Source: Artemia franciscana
Taxonomy: Eukaryota > Arthropoda > Branchiopoda > Anostraca > Artemiidae
Direction of reading: 5' to 3'
DNA: 64,000 nucleotides
Assembly (NCBI RefSeq): GCF_032884065.1
Contig: NC_088872.1
Span: forward strand, 32,646,917 to 32,710,916
Shown here: positions 12,401 through 25,700 of the stretch, piece after piece
How positions within the stretch are numbered: the first letter of the stretch is position 1
Layout: every line of letters starts with the position of its first letter
Program-made: the position numbers and the translations under genes
Notes under the pieces: model-generated
What the model was told of the DNA's origin: nothing
The model's input: the letters and a program-made list of their open reading frames with translations, nothing else
Databases searched by the model: none

Positions 12401-15400
12401 AACTCTTGCCCTGAGGGTTGTGGGGGTGGGGGTTGCCATCCTCAAAGACATAATCTCCGAGCCTTTCAATTACCTCGAACACAATGGCCATCTCAAAATT
12501 TTGATTGGACGTTTTTGGGGAAATAGTGGGCGTGGGAGGGGGTTAATTGCCCTCCAATCACTTTCGACTATTATAAAGGGCACTGACCCTTTCAATTTCC
12601 AATCGAGTGAGCCGTTTTCGAAGTTTCAGCAACAGCAAATGGCCATCTCAAAATTAAAATCAGATACATTTCAGAAAAACACGAGGTGGGGGGGTATCCA
12701 CCCTCCGATCACTCCAAATCTTAAAAAGACCACTAGAGTTTCTGATTAATAGTCTGACGTGCCCTCAAAATTTTATACGATCACCCTTTCTATATATACC
12801 TTATATACCCCCGGGGCATAAATTACAACCCTTGCCCCGAGGGCTGTGGGGGAGTTGTCACACTCAAAGATATAATTTCCAGACATTTCAATTACGTTGA
12901 ACATAATGGCTATATAAAACTTTTTATTGAATGTGTTTGGGGGATATGGTGGACGTAGGAGGGGGCTTGTTACCCTCCAATCACTTTCGAGTATTAAAAA
13001 GAGCACTAGCCCTTTCAATTCCCAATTAAATGAGCTCTTTTCGTAGTTTCTACGAGACCTAATGGCAATCTCAAAATTTCTCTAAGATGCATTTTGGGAA
13101 AATACGAGGTGGAAGGGGTATCCACCCTCAGATCACTCTGAATCTTAAAAAGACACTAGAATTCCTGATTGCAAAACCAAGGAGACCTCTCAAAAGTTTA
13201 TACGATCACCCTTTCTACATATTCCTTATATGCCCCAAGGGCATAACTTACAACTCTTGCTCTGAGGGCTGTGGAGGGGTTGCCATACTCAAAGACATAA
13301 TTTCCATTCAATTAAGTTGAACAGAATGGCTTAAAATTTTTATTGTATGTGTTTAGGGAAATAGTGGGCGTGCGAGGGGGGTTAGTTGTCCTTCAATCAC
13401 TTTTGACTATTGAAAAGGGTACTGGCCCTCGCAATTTCCGATTGAATGAGCTGTTTTCGAGGTTTCTAAGACAACAAATGGCCATCTTGAAATTAAAATC
13501 GGATGCATTTCGGGAAAATATAAGGTGTGTGTGTGTGGGGGGGGGGAACCCGACCTCCGATCACTCGAAATCTTAAAAAAAAACACAAGAACTTTTGTTT
13601 ACCAGTCCAACGTGCTGCCTTCAAAGGTGATACGGTCACCTTTGATCGTATACCTTTTATGATCGTATTTATCGTATTTATACTTGTATTTATATGATCG
13701 TATTTATATTTGATCGTATACATACATACCTTATATGCCCCCAGGCATATATCAACTATTAAAAAGCGCACAAGGCCTTTCAATTTCCAATTGAATAAGC
13801 TCTTTTCTAGGTTTCTATGAGAAATGGCCATCTCAAAATTTCTATCAGATACATTTTGGGAAAATACAAGGTGTGTGTGTGTGGGGGGAGGGGGTATCCA
13901 CCCTCTGTTCACTTTGAATCTTAAAAAGGACACTAGAACTTCTTATTACCAATCCAATGAGCCCCCTCCAAATTTTATACGATCACACTTTCTATGTATA
14001 TACCTTATATGCCAGCAGGACATCCTCAAATACATAATTTCCAGATCTTTCAACTACGTTGAACAAAATGGCTATCTCAAAATTTTGATTGGATGTGTTT
14101 GATGAATTAGTAGGCGTGGGAGGGGGGAAGGAGGTTAGTTGCCCTCCAATCACTTTTGACTACTAAAAAGCGCCTAGTCCTTTCAATTTCCGATAGAACG
14201 AGCTCTTTTCGATGTTTCTACGACAACAAATGGCCATTTTAAAATTTCTATCAGATGCATTTCGAGAAAATACAAGGTGTGGGATGGGATATCAACCCTC
14301 TGATCACTCCATATCTTAAAAAGGGCACTAAAAAAAATCTGATTTCTAATAAAATGAGCACATTCCGGAGTTTTTACGATCACCCTTTCTATATATATCT
14401 TATATGCCCGTAAGGCATAACTTACGACCCTTGCCCTGAGGGCTGTGGAGGGGGGTTGTCATCCTCAAAAACATAATTTCTGGAGCTTTCAATTACGTTG
14501 AAGAAAACGATTATCTCAAAATATTGATCGGATATTTTTGGGGAAACGGTGGGTGGGGGGGGGGAGGATTAGTAGCCCTCCAATCAATTTTGACTATCAA
14601 AAAGGGCACTGGCTATTTCAATTTTCAATCGAATGAGCTCTTTTCAAAGTTTCTGCGACAACAAATGGCCATCTCAAAATTTCTGTCAGATACATTTCGG
14701 GAAAATGCGAGGTGAGGGGGTATCCACCCTCTGATCACTCTGGATCTTAAAAAGCGTAGTAATACTGCTGATTACCAATCCAATGAACCCCCTGCAAAGT
14801 TTGGACGATCACAGTTTCTAAATAAACCTAAAATACCCCAAGGGCAAAACTGACAATCATTGCCCTGAGGGCTTTGGGGGGGGGAAAGTTTCATCCTCAA
14901 AGACATAATTTCCAAACTTTATCAACTATATTGAACAAAATGTCTATCTCAAAATTTTGATTCAATGTGTTTGGGGATTGGTGGACGTGGAAGGGGTGTT
15001 AGTGGCCATACGCTCACTTTCGACTATTAAATAAGGCACTAGTTCTTCTAATTTCCAATTAAATGAGCTCTTTTGGAATTCCTTCGATATAAAGTGCCCC
15101 GGTCTAAAACCAAAAACCCTAACTGAAAAAAAAAATACATTGTGCCCACATCGCTCTTTACTTAGGCAGCGCTATTGCGCTATGATAAATGGCTCTTTTG
15201 AAAGTACAAAAAAAATTAGCGTACAGAATGAGGTATTGACGAGGGGGCAAAACGTCTCATATACGTAATAAGTTTTAATGTTGCTCCTTACTTTAAATGG
15301 AAAACAATTGTTTTGTTTTAATTTCTTATTATATTTAAATAATGCTAGGAAATCTGGCACCCCCTTCATCGATAATTCTCTTCCCCCATGAAAAATTCTT

Positions 15401-18400
15401 CCATTTAGATCCTCTTACATAACACCCTGTCCCGACTCCTCGCCAAACCAGAAAAAATCCCCCTGAAAACGTCTATATACTTCCCAATAACCAATACTAT
15501 GTGTAAATTAAATTAAAAAAAAAAGTTTTCTTAACTGCAAGTAAGTAGCGACATTAAAACTTAAAACAAACAGAAATGTTTCCGTATATGAAAGGGTTTG
15601 TCCCCTCCTCAACGCCCTGCTCTTCATGCTAAAGTTTGACTCTTTCTCACAACTCTACTTTTTAAAACAATGAAAAATTTAGCGCCAAGAGCGAGGTGTT
15701 GAAGAGGGGACAATCCCTTTCATATACGGAACAATTTCTGTTCGTTTTAAGTTTTAATGTCACTCCTTACTTGCATTAAAAAAAAAAACCTTTTATATTT
15801 AATTTCTGAATGTTTTTAATTAATGAAGTTTTCAATTTTTTACTCACTATACATGAAGAATATTGTCCCAATTCTTTAAGAATGACCCCTGAATCACAAA
15901 GGTTACAGAATAAATAGTTGAAATTACTAAAAGCACTTTACCGTAAAGAGCGAAGTATCAAACAGTTCGTGGTAACGAACTGTAGTAAGGAGCAACCCGG
16001 TTCAATAGTAACCAAAACTCTAAAAAATTGAATTTTGATATCAATAGCTACATCAAAAGAATCGCATTTTAATGCTGATTTCAAATATATAAGTTTCATC
16101 AAGTTTAGTCTTACCCATCGAAAGTTATGAGCCTGAGAAAATTTGCCCTATTTAGGAAAATAGGGGGAAACACCCCCTAAAAGATGACACCATCAGATTC
16201 AGCGCATCAGAGAACCCTACTGTAGACGTTTCAAGCTCCTATCTACAAAAATGTGGAACTTCGTATTTTTTGCCAGAAGACAAATCACGGGTGCGTGTTT
16301 ATTTGTTTGTTTGTTTTTTTTCCCAGGGGTCATCGTATCGACCAAGTGGTCCTAGAATGTCGTAAGAGGGCTCATTCTAACGGAAATGAAAAGTTATAGT
16401 GCCCTTTTTAAGTGACCAAAAAAATCGGAGGGCATCTAGGCCCCCTCCCAAGCACATTTTTTCCCAAAGTCAACGGATCAAAATTTTGAGATAGCCATTT
16501 TGGTCAGCATAGTCGAAAACCATAATAACTATGTCTTTGGGGATGACTTACTCCCCCACAATACCTGGGGGAGGGGCTGCAAGTTACAAACCTTGACCAG
16601 TGTTTACATATAGTAATTGTTATTTGGAAGTGTACAGACGTTTTCAGGGGGATTTTATTTTGTTTGGGGGTGGGGCTGAGGAGAGGGGGCTATGTTAGAG
16701 GATCTTTCCTTGGAGGAATCTGTCAGGGGGGAAGAAAAATTTAATGGAAAGGGCGCAGGATTCTCTAGCATTACTATAAGAAAGCAATGAAAAATAAACA
16801 TGAAAATGTTTTTTTCAAATGAAAGGAAGAAGTAGCATTAAAACTTAAAATGAAAAGAGATTATTACGCATATGAGGGGTTCTAAAAATACTTTAGCATA
16901 AAGAGCGAGGTATTTAGGAGAAGATAAATACCTTGCTCTTTATGCTAAAGTATTTTTAGTAATTTCAACTATTTATTCTACGACCTTTCTGATTCAGGGG
17001 TCATTCTTAAAGAATTGGGACAAAACGTACGATTTAGTGTAAAGAGCGAGGTATTAACGAGGGTACAAACCCCCTCGTATACATAATAAAAATAAAATGT
17101 TATGAAAGTTTGTTACGTAAGTTAATTCTTAAGTTACTTATATTTTTTACTAATAAAAACGTTCGTTAAAAATTAAAAGTTCTAGTTGCCTTTTTAAGTA
17201 ACCGAAAAATTGGAGGGTAACTAGGCCTCCTTCTCCGCCCCTTATTTCTCAAAATCGTCTGATCAAAACTAAGAGAAAGCCATTTAGCCAAAAAAAGAAT
17301 TAATATACAAATTTCATTTTTACTAATGTATGTGCGGAGAGCCAAAACCAAACATGCATTAATTCAAAAACGTTCAGAAATTAAATAAGAAAAAAACTAA
17401 TTTTTTTAGCTGAAAGTAAGGAGCGACATTAAAACTTAAAACGAACAGAAATTGCTCCGTATATGAAATGGATTGTCCCCTCCGCAATCCCTCGCTCTTT
17501 ACGCTAAAGTTTGACTCTTTGCCACAATTCTACTTTTTAAAAAAATTAAAAGCTGTAGCGTAAAGAGTGAGGGATTTCGGAGGGGACAATCCATTTCATA
17601 TACGGAATAATTTCTGTTGGTTTTAAGTTTTAATGTCGCTCCTTACTTTCAGCTAAAAAAAATTATTTTTTTTTTTATTTAATTGAGGAGAAGACGAACC
17701 CCCTTATATACGTAATAATCTCTGTTCGCTTTAAGTTTTAATGTTGCTCCTTACTTCCAGGCGAAAAAACTTTTTTTATTTATTTCATCTCATGTTTGTT
17801 TTATTATTAGTATAATACCTTTCTGGTATTATTAGATAATACCAGAAAATCTTGCACCCTCCTCATGGAAATTCTCCCTTATGATAAGTTTCTCCATAGA
17901 AGATCCTCTCCCTGACCCCCCCCCCAACGCGAAAAAGTCCCCCTGAAGACGTCTTGTACGCTTCCCAATAACCATTAATATATGTAAACAATGGTTAAAG
18001 TTTGTAACTTGCAGCTCCTCCCCCGGGGACTCTGGGGGATTAAGTCGTCCCCAAAGACATAGTTATTAGGTTTTTCGACTATGTTGAACAAAATGGCTAT
18101 CTCAAAATTTTGATCTGGTGACTTTGGGAAAAAATAGCGTGGGAGGGGGCTTAGGTGCCCTCCAATCTTTTCGGTCACTAAAAAAGGACAAACTTTTAAT
18201 CTCCTCTAGAATGAGCCCTCTCGCGACATTCTACGACCAATGGGTCGATACGATCACCCCTGGGGAGAAAAACAAAAACAAAAAGAAAACAAATAAACAC
18301 GCATCCGTGATCTGTCTTCTGGCAAAAAATAAAAATTCCACATTTTTGTAGATAGGAGCTTGAAACTTCTACGGTAGGGTTCTTTGATACGCCGAATCTG

Positions 18401-20684
18401 GTGGTGTGATTTTCGTTAAGATTCTATGCGTTTTAGGATGCGTTTCCACCTTTTTTGTAAAATAAGGCAAAAATTCTCAGGCTCGTAACTTTCGATAGGA
18501 AGGACTAAACTTGATTAAACTTATATACTTAAATTCAACATAAAACACGATTGTTTTTATGTAACGAACTATTTGACGAAGGGCGAATTTCATAGCTTGC
18601 AGCCTTTCCCCCGGGGACTGTGGGGGATTAGGTCATCCTCTAAGACATTGTTTTATATTTTATGACTATACTGAACAAAATTGTTATGTTTAAATTTTGA
18701 TCGGACTTTGGCAAAAAATGACAGAGGTAGGAGGCCTAGTTGCCCTCTAGTTGCACTAGAACTTTTAATTTCCGTTCGAAAGAGCCCTCTCTTTATATTC
18801 GAGGAATACTGGGTTCATGCGATCACTCCTGGAAAAAAATGAATAAAAAAAAATAAAAAATAAAAATAAACGCGCATCCGAGGTATTTCTTCTCGCAAAA
18901 ATACAAAATTCCGTGTTTTAGCAAATAGGAGCTGGAGTAGAGTTCTCTGATGCACTGAATCTGATGGTGTGATTTTTATTAAGATTTTATTCCTTTTAGG
19001 GGGTGTGGTGTTCCCTCCTTTTTTCGAAAAAAAGGCAAATTTTTGATGGGTAAGTAACTTTTGATAAGTAAGACTGAACTTGATGAAACTTATATATTTG
19101 AAATCAGCATAAAAATCCGATTCTTTTAATACATTTCGTGGTAACGAACTGTAGTAAGGAGCGGCCCGGCTCAATAGTAACAAAACTCTAAAAAACGGAA
19201 TTTTGATACTAATAGATACATCAAACGAATCAGCTTTTTATGCTAATTTAAAAATATAAGTTTCATCTTAACTATCAAAATTTACAAGCCTGAGAAAATT
19301 TGCCTTATTTTGTAAAATATACTTTTATTACCCTAAAAGTAATAGAATCTTAACACAAATCACACCATCGCATTCAGCGTATCGGAAAACCCAACTGTAA
19401 ATGTTTCAAGCTCCTATATACAAAAATGTGGAATTTCGTAATTTTTGCCAGAAGACCGATCACAGGTGCGTGTTTATTTGTTGTTTTTTTTTTTTTTTTC
19501 TTTTTCCCAGAGGGTGATCGTATCGACCCAGTGGTCCTAGAATGTCACAAGAGGGCTCATTCTAACGTAAATTAAAAGTTCTAGTGCCCTTTTTAAGCGA
19601 CCGAGAAAATTGGAGGGCACCTAGGCCCCCTCCTACGCTCATTTTTTCCCAAAGTCAACGAATCAAAATTTTGAGATAGAATAATTTACAGGTCGTTCTA
19701 GTGTGTACCTATATGTGATTCAGGTCGTGAATTGTCAGAGGTTTAGCTATCTTGTCGACTTAGACAAATAGTTGCGCATTAAGAGAACCATCCCTAGTCA
19801 CCTAATCCGCTCTTTCGTGGTATGCATAATGTTCGATATTCAACTACCTTATTTATGAAGTGCCATATTTGGTACAACATCACACGGCTTGATCTCTCGA
19901 AATTCTCTTTAAAATGCCTAGTGTATTTTTTTTTTAAGCGGTTTTCACATGTAAGTGTGCGTAGACTTCTGTGTTTAAGGATGAACTCATAAGCTTTCCT
20001 AATGTAAATCAGAGTTACTGAAATTATTAGAAGGTTTTTAAGCTCACCCGCAGCTCTGGATTTTCAGGCGTCAATTCTTCAATTGAGCAATGATTCGACC
20101 GGCCCTTTGCCCTACCTTTATTAGGCTTGTCAGGGTATTAACCTTTTCCTAAATTGCGACAAAAAGAGCAGGTTGTTATTTTATTGCTCGTGTGCTTTCT
20201 TTCAAATACTGATGATGAGCACATTGAGAATAAAATGCTCCTTGATTGCCTGGCCATTCTTTGATTCTGCGTATGAATGAGAGCTGCTGTGGCATAGATG
20301 TCTAGCCAGAAAAATAATTTTACTGTATTACGAAAAGTGTTTACTTTATCTGCTAACCTTCTTTTCAACTATGTACTAAAGACCATTAGAAACGGGAAAG
20401 AAAAAGAACCCTGGTGATTAAAAATGGCTTTAATTGCATTAAAAAAAACTTATGTGTATGAGGTTGTATGAAAAAAAACTAACAAATTTAGCAGTTCAAC
20501 AGCACTCAATGCAACTTTAGGACATATAAGGAAAACTAGTAACACAAATAGTGAGCTGCAGCCAAACCTGTGCATAGATCACATACAAAGGAAATCCCCA
20601 AAATCTTTTCGGAGTAAAATGGTCCCCCCCCTTTATAGAAAAATAATAGTCCAATTCCTAAATCTTTTAATTTCCAGCCATTTC

Positions 20685-20737
<53 letters not shown>

Positions 20738-22635
20738 AACCTAGCCACTAAGATCGTAAATCCGTGTACAAATAAGCATGAACTGTGGAGTAAATTAAAT
20801 TAGCATGAGCCGTATTATTACACAGCTAAAATTAGTTATACAGTATATGTGGTTTTTCCTTGGCAAACCAACTTGATGATTTATTCATTCATAGCGTACA
20901 AAGTTATGTAAAACGATATTTATCTATGTACTATGTAAAACGTACCTATGCACTATGTACATACTATGCAAAACGATATTTTACACAGGAAAACTTACTA
21001 GCATTCTCCAGTCGCCACATAGGTATTAATGACTTCTGATGACAATTGACCAAAATGAACTTTACAACTCTCAACAAAAGACAAAGTTTTAACATCCACG
21101 TCTTCTGACTTCCTGAACATGAAACAAACACCAGTATGAACTTCATGCATATTTCCAGAAAGCCTAAATGTAAAAATAAAAACATAAATATCTCAAGGAT
21201 TCAAAAAGACTGGACAACAATTTTGTTCTTAATCAGCTGGTATAGCTATTAATAACAAAACTTTTAATATTTGGTGAAACTTATTTACCGTGTTCTTCAA
21301 TTATATTATTAGCAATGAACTATTTTTCTTATTTAGTTTTTCTCGACTCTTCTTCTATATCAACATGCTCAAGGGATGTCTTTCTGAGCATCTGAAATTT
21401 TTTGTTTATTCGGGCGAAAAATTGATTTGTTTAAGAAAATGTTTCTTTTTGTGCATATTTGTATATTTTGAAAACGATTCACAAATTGATCTTACGAGTC
21501 TATTATTAAAAGTCTTCAGTTTCCTTGAAACAGGCTCTCTACAGCTCAGGAACACCACTAAAACGCTGAAAAATACTGCATGGATTATCAAATGATTAGT
21601 CCTACCGTTAAGCCTTCCCATACTGTAACGCATCAAATCGACTTCTGGAGATGAAACACCCTGATAGTATTTTGAAGAAAACCAAGTATATATTGAACCA
21701 AGTATTCAATATATATCAGCGGTTCAATATATATATTCATATGTATCAATATATATATATATATATACTAGCTGTTGGGGTGGCGCTTCGCGCCACCCCA
21801 ACACCTAGTTGATGGTGCGCTTCGCGCCCCCCAAGCCCCCCCGCGCGCGTAAGTCGTTACGCGCCATATTAGTTACGCGCCATTGTAGTTGTGTCCCTGT
21901 GTCCCACCTGTGAATAGAGATAGATATAAATATATGTTTTTAACTACGTAAAACATGCGAATATACAACATTCTTCGCTGTCCCATTGTCTGTGCATATA
22001 AATAGATTGTCAGGTTTACTGACTCTTGAACATGCAACATATAATTGTCCATGGGAAAAACAATCCGTATTCAGATCTATACCTCATTATTCTAATGATG
22101 TGTCCCTGTGTCCCGGTCGTCATTTATATTCCCTGTGTCCCGGTCGTCATTTGTGTCCCGGTGCCCCAGTTTGTAATTTCTCTTTGAGTGTCCCGGTCGT
22201 CATTTATATTCCCTGTGTCCCGGTGTCCCGGTCGTCATTTGTGTCCCGGTGTCCCGGTCTGTAATTTCTATTCGAACAATCCCTGTGTCCCGGTCGTCAT
22301 TTATATATCCCGCCTGTGCCCCCGGCGTCCCCGTTGTAGTTGTGTCCCTGTGTCCCGGTCGTCATTTATATTCCCTGTGTCCCGGTCGTGATTTGTGTCC
22401 GGGTGTCCCAGTCTGTAATTTCTCTTTGAGGTTCCCGGTCGTCACTTATATTCCCTCTGTCTCGGTCTAATGACGTCACCGTCAAAGCAAAAATGACGAC
22501 AACTAATTTCATGACGTCAGCCGACACAGAAACATGACGTCACCTGATCCACAGATCCACAGACAGACAACTTATTTTTATATATATAGAAGATATATAT
22601 ATATCTATATATCTATATATCTATATATCTATATA

Positions 22636-22705
<70 letters not shown>

Positions 22706-25700
22706 TATATATCTATATATCTATATATATAAAAATAAGTTGTCTGTCCGTTACGCCAGATTATATCTTAAATATATATAAAAATGAAACTAAACTGAAA
22801 AGCAAACTGAAACTAAAAATGTAGAAACTGGTAATTGCATAAATATTTCTATATATTTTGACAATAGATTAAAGTAATTCGAAAACCTTATAACAGATAT
22901 TTATAATTTTGAGTTTTATTATAAATTGTCGAGTGTTTGCATGCTTGGTACGTAAAATTTTTTTCTAACATCAATGTTAGAATGAACACTGAAAAATTGA
23001 AAAACATTGAAAAAGGTAGAATGTTACCAAAAAGCAAAACCAGGCTTGCGGTTCAAAGAGAAATGGCCAGATTAAGAATGGATCGTGGATCAGGTGACGT
23101 CACCTGAAAAAACTGGATCAGGTGACGTCAAAACTGAAAAAACTAAAAAAAGGCAAAAACTACAAAAAAAACTAAAAACTAATAAAAAAAAATAAAAAAG
23201 CTAAAAAACTAAAAAAACTAAAAAAAGGCAAAAACTACAAAAAAAAACTAAAAACTAATAAAAAAGCTAAAAAACTAAAAAACTAAAAAAGGCAAAAACT
23301 ACAAAAAAAACTAAAAACTAATAAAAAAAATAAAAAAGCTAAAAAACTAAAAAAACTAAAAAAACTAAAAAAGGTAAAAAACTAAAAAAACTAAAAACTA
23401 AAAAAAACTAAAAAAAAGGAAAAAACAGCAAAATAAGCTAAAATAAAGGTAAAAACCAATAAAAACTAAAAAAAAACTGAAAAAACTAAAAAAAGGCAAA
23501 AACTACAAAAAAAACTAAAAACTAATAAAAAAAAGTAAAAAAGCTAAAAAACTAAAAAAACTAAAAAAACTAAAAAAAGGTGAAAAACTAAAAAAAAATA
23601 AAAAATAAAAAAAAAACTAAAAAAAGGAAAAAACTGAAAAATAAGCTAAAATAAAGGTAAAAACCAATAAAAAACTAAAAAGAAAAAAAGGAAAAAACTA
23701 AAAAAAATTTTCATCTAAAAAACTAAAAAAAACTAAAAAAAGGTAAAAACTAAAAGAACTAAAAAAGAAAAAAATAAATGACGACACTCAAAGAGAAAGC
23801 GACCAGGACAAAAGGAATGTTCGATTAGCAATCAACAAAGCACCGGGACACAGGGAGTATAAATGACGACCAGGACATAAGTAAAAAAAAACTAACAAAA
23901 CTAAAAAGAAGGTAGAAACTACAAAAAAACTAAAAAGAAAAAAAAAACTAAAAACTAATAAAAAAAACTAAAAAATCTAAAAATCTAAATAAACTAAAAA
24001 AGAAAAAAAAGGAAAAAAATAAAGGAGAAAAACAAAACTTAAAAAAAGGCAAAAACTACAAAAAAAACTAAAAACTAATAAAAAAAGTAAAAAAGCTAAA
24101 AAACTAAAAAAACTAAAAAAACTAAAAAAAGGTAAAAAACTAAAAAAACAAAAAATAAAAAAAAACTAAAAAAAAGGAAAAAACTGAAAAATAAGCTAAA
24201 ATAAAGGTAAAAACCAATAAAAAACTAAAAAGAAAAAAAGGAAAAAACTAAAAAAAAATTTCATCTAAAAAACTAAAAAAAACTAAAAAAGGTAAAAACT
24301 AAAAGAACTAAAAAAGAAAAAAATAAATGACGACACTCAAAGAGAAAGCGACCAGGACAAAAGGAATGTTCGATTAGCAATCAACAAAGCACCGGGACAC
24401 AGGGAGTATAAATGACGACCAGGACATAAGTAAAAAAAAAACTAACAAAACTAAAAAGAAGGTAAAAACTACAAAAAAACTAAAAAGAAAAAAAACTAAA
24501 AACTAATAAAAAAACTAAAAAATCTAAAAATCTAAATAAACTAAAAAAGAAAAAAAAAGGAAAAAAATAAAGGAGAAAAACAAAACTAAAAAACGAATGT
24601 ATATACAGACCGGGACACCGGGATACAAATGACGACCGGGACACAGGGAATATAAATGACGACCGGGACACAGGGACACAACTACAACGGGGACACCGGG
24701 GGAAACAGAGGGACACAACTACAATGGCGCGTAACTATTATGGCGCGTAACGACTTACGCGCGCGGGGGGGCTTGGGGGGGGGGCGAAGCGCCCCCACCA
24801 ACTAGGTGTTGGGGTGGCGCGAAGCGCCACCCCAACAGCTAGTATATAAATAAGTTGTCTGTCTGTTATGTCTGTTACACTTTGTCTGTTACGCCAGATT
24901 ATATCTTCTATATATATAAAAGAAAACAAACTAGAATGTAAAAACTGGAAATTGCATAAATATTTCAAAATATTTTGACAATAGATTAAAGTAATTTGAA
25001 AAAAGAAAAATGGTAAAAAAACTAAAAAAAACTAAAAAGAAAAAAAATAAAAAAAAATTAAAAATTAAAAAAATCAAAAAAAGAAAAAACCTAAAAAGGA
25101 AAAACGTAAAAAAATAAAAAAGATAAAAAACTAAAAAGAAAAAAAACTAAAAAAGCTAAAAAACTAAAAAAAAAAAAAAAAAAAAAAATAAAAAAAAACT
25201 GGGAATTGCACAAATATTTCAATATATTTTGACAATAGATTAAAGTAATTCGAAAACCTTAAAACAGATACCCCAAATTTTTGAGGTTTAATATAAATTG
25301 TTGGAGCTTTAGCATGCTTGGCACGTAAAGATTTTTCCAAGTGTCAATGTTAGAATGAACATTGACAAATTGGAGAAAACAAATCAATAAAAAGAAGAAA
25401 CTAAAAAAAGAAAAAACTAAAAAAGAAAAAAAAACTAAAGAAGAAACTGTATCTATATCTATATATATATAAATAAGTTGTCTGTCTGTGTGTCTGTCAG
25501 GTGACGTCATGTTTCTGTGTCGACTGACGTCATGAAGTTAGTTGTCGTCATTTTTGCTATGACGGTGACGTCATTAAAGATATTTAAGACATATATGTTC
25601 ACGTAGAAATCTATTAATGTTTAAGTTTAAAATGACTGATGAACTTACAATGGCAAAAGCCGATGAAGATGCTCAAAGAGTCTATGCCAAAAAACTTGCT

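Noticed and set aside
20138-20368. 76-codon minus-strand frame
   Set aside because: Tested as a possible extra Maf exon; it has no Maf motif, and exon 3 to exon 4 phases join without it.
21986-22470. Overlapping frames rich in V-S-R-S-S-F-I and C-P-G-R-H
   Set aside because: They are readings of the Helitron minisatellite in several frames; the same artefact recurs at 24480-24718 and 31857-32290.
22100-22470. CRISPR-like regularly spaced repeats
   Set aside because: Units are irregular, spacers are themselves repeats, and the sequence is eukaryotic transposon DNA.
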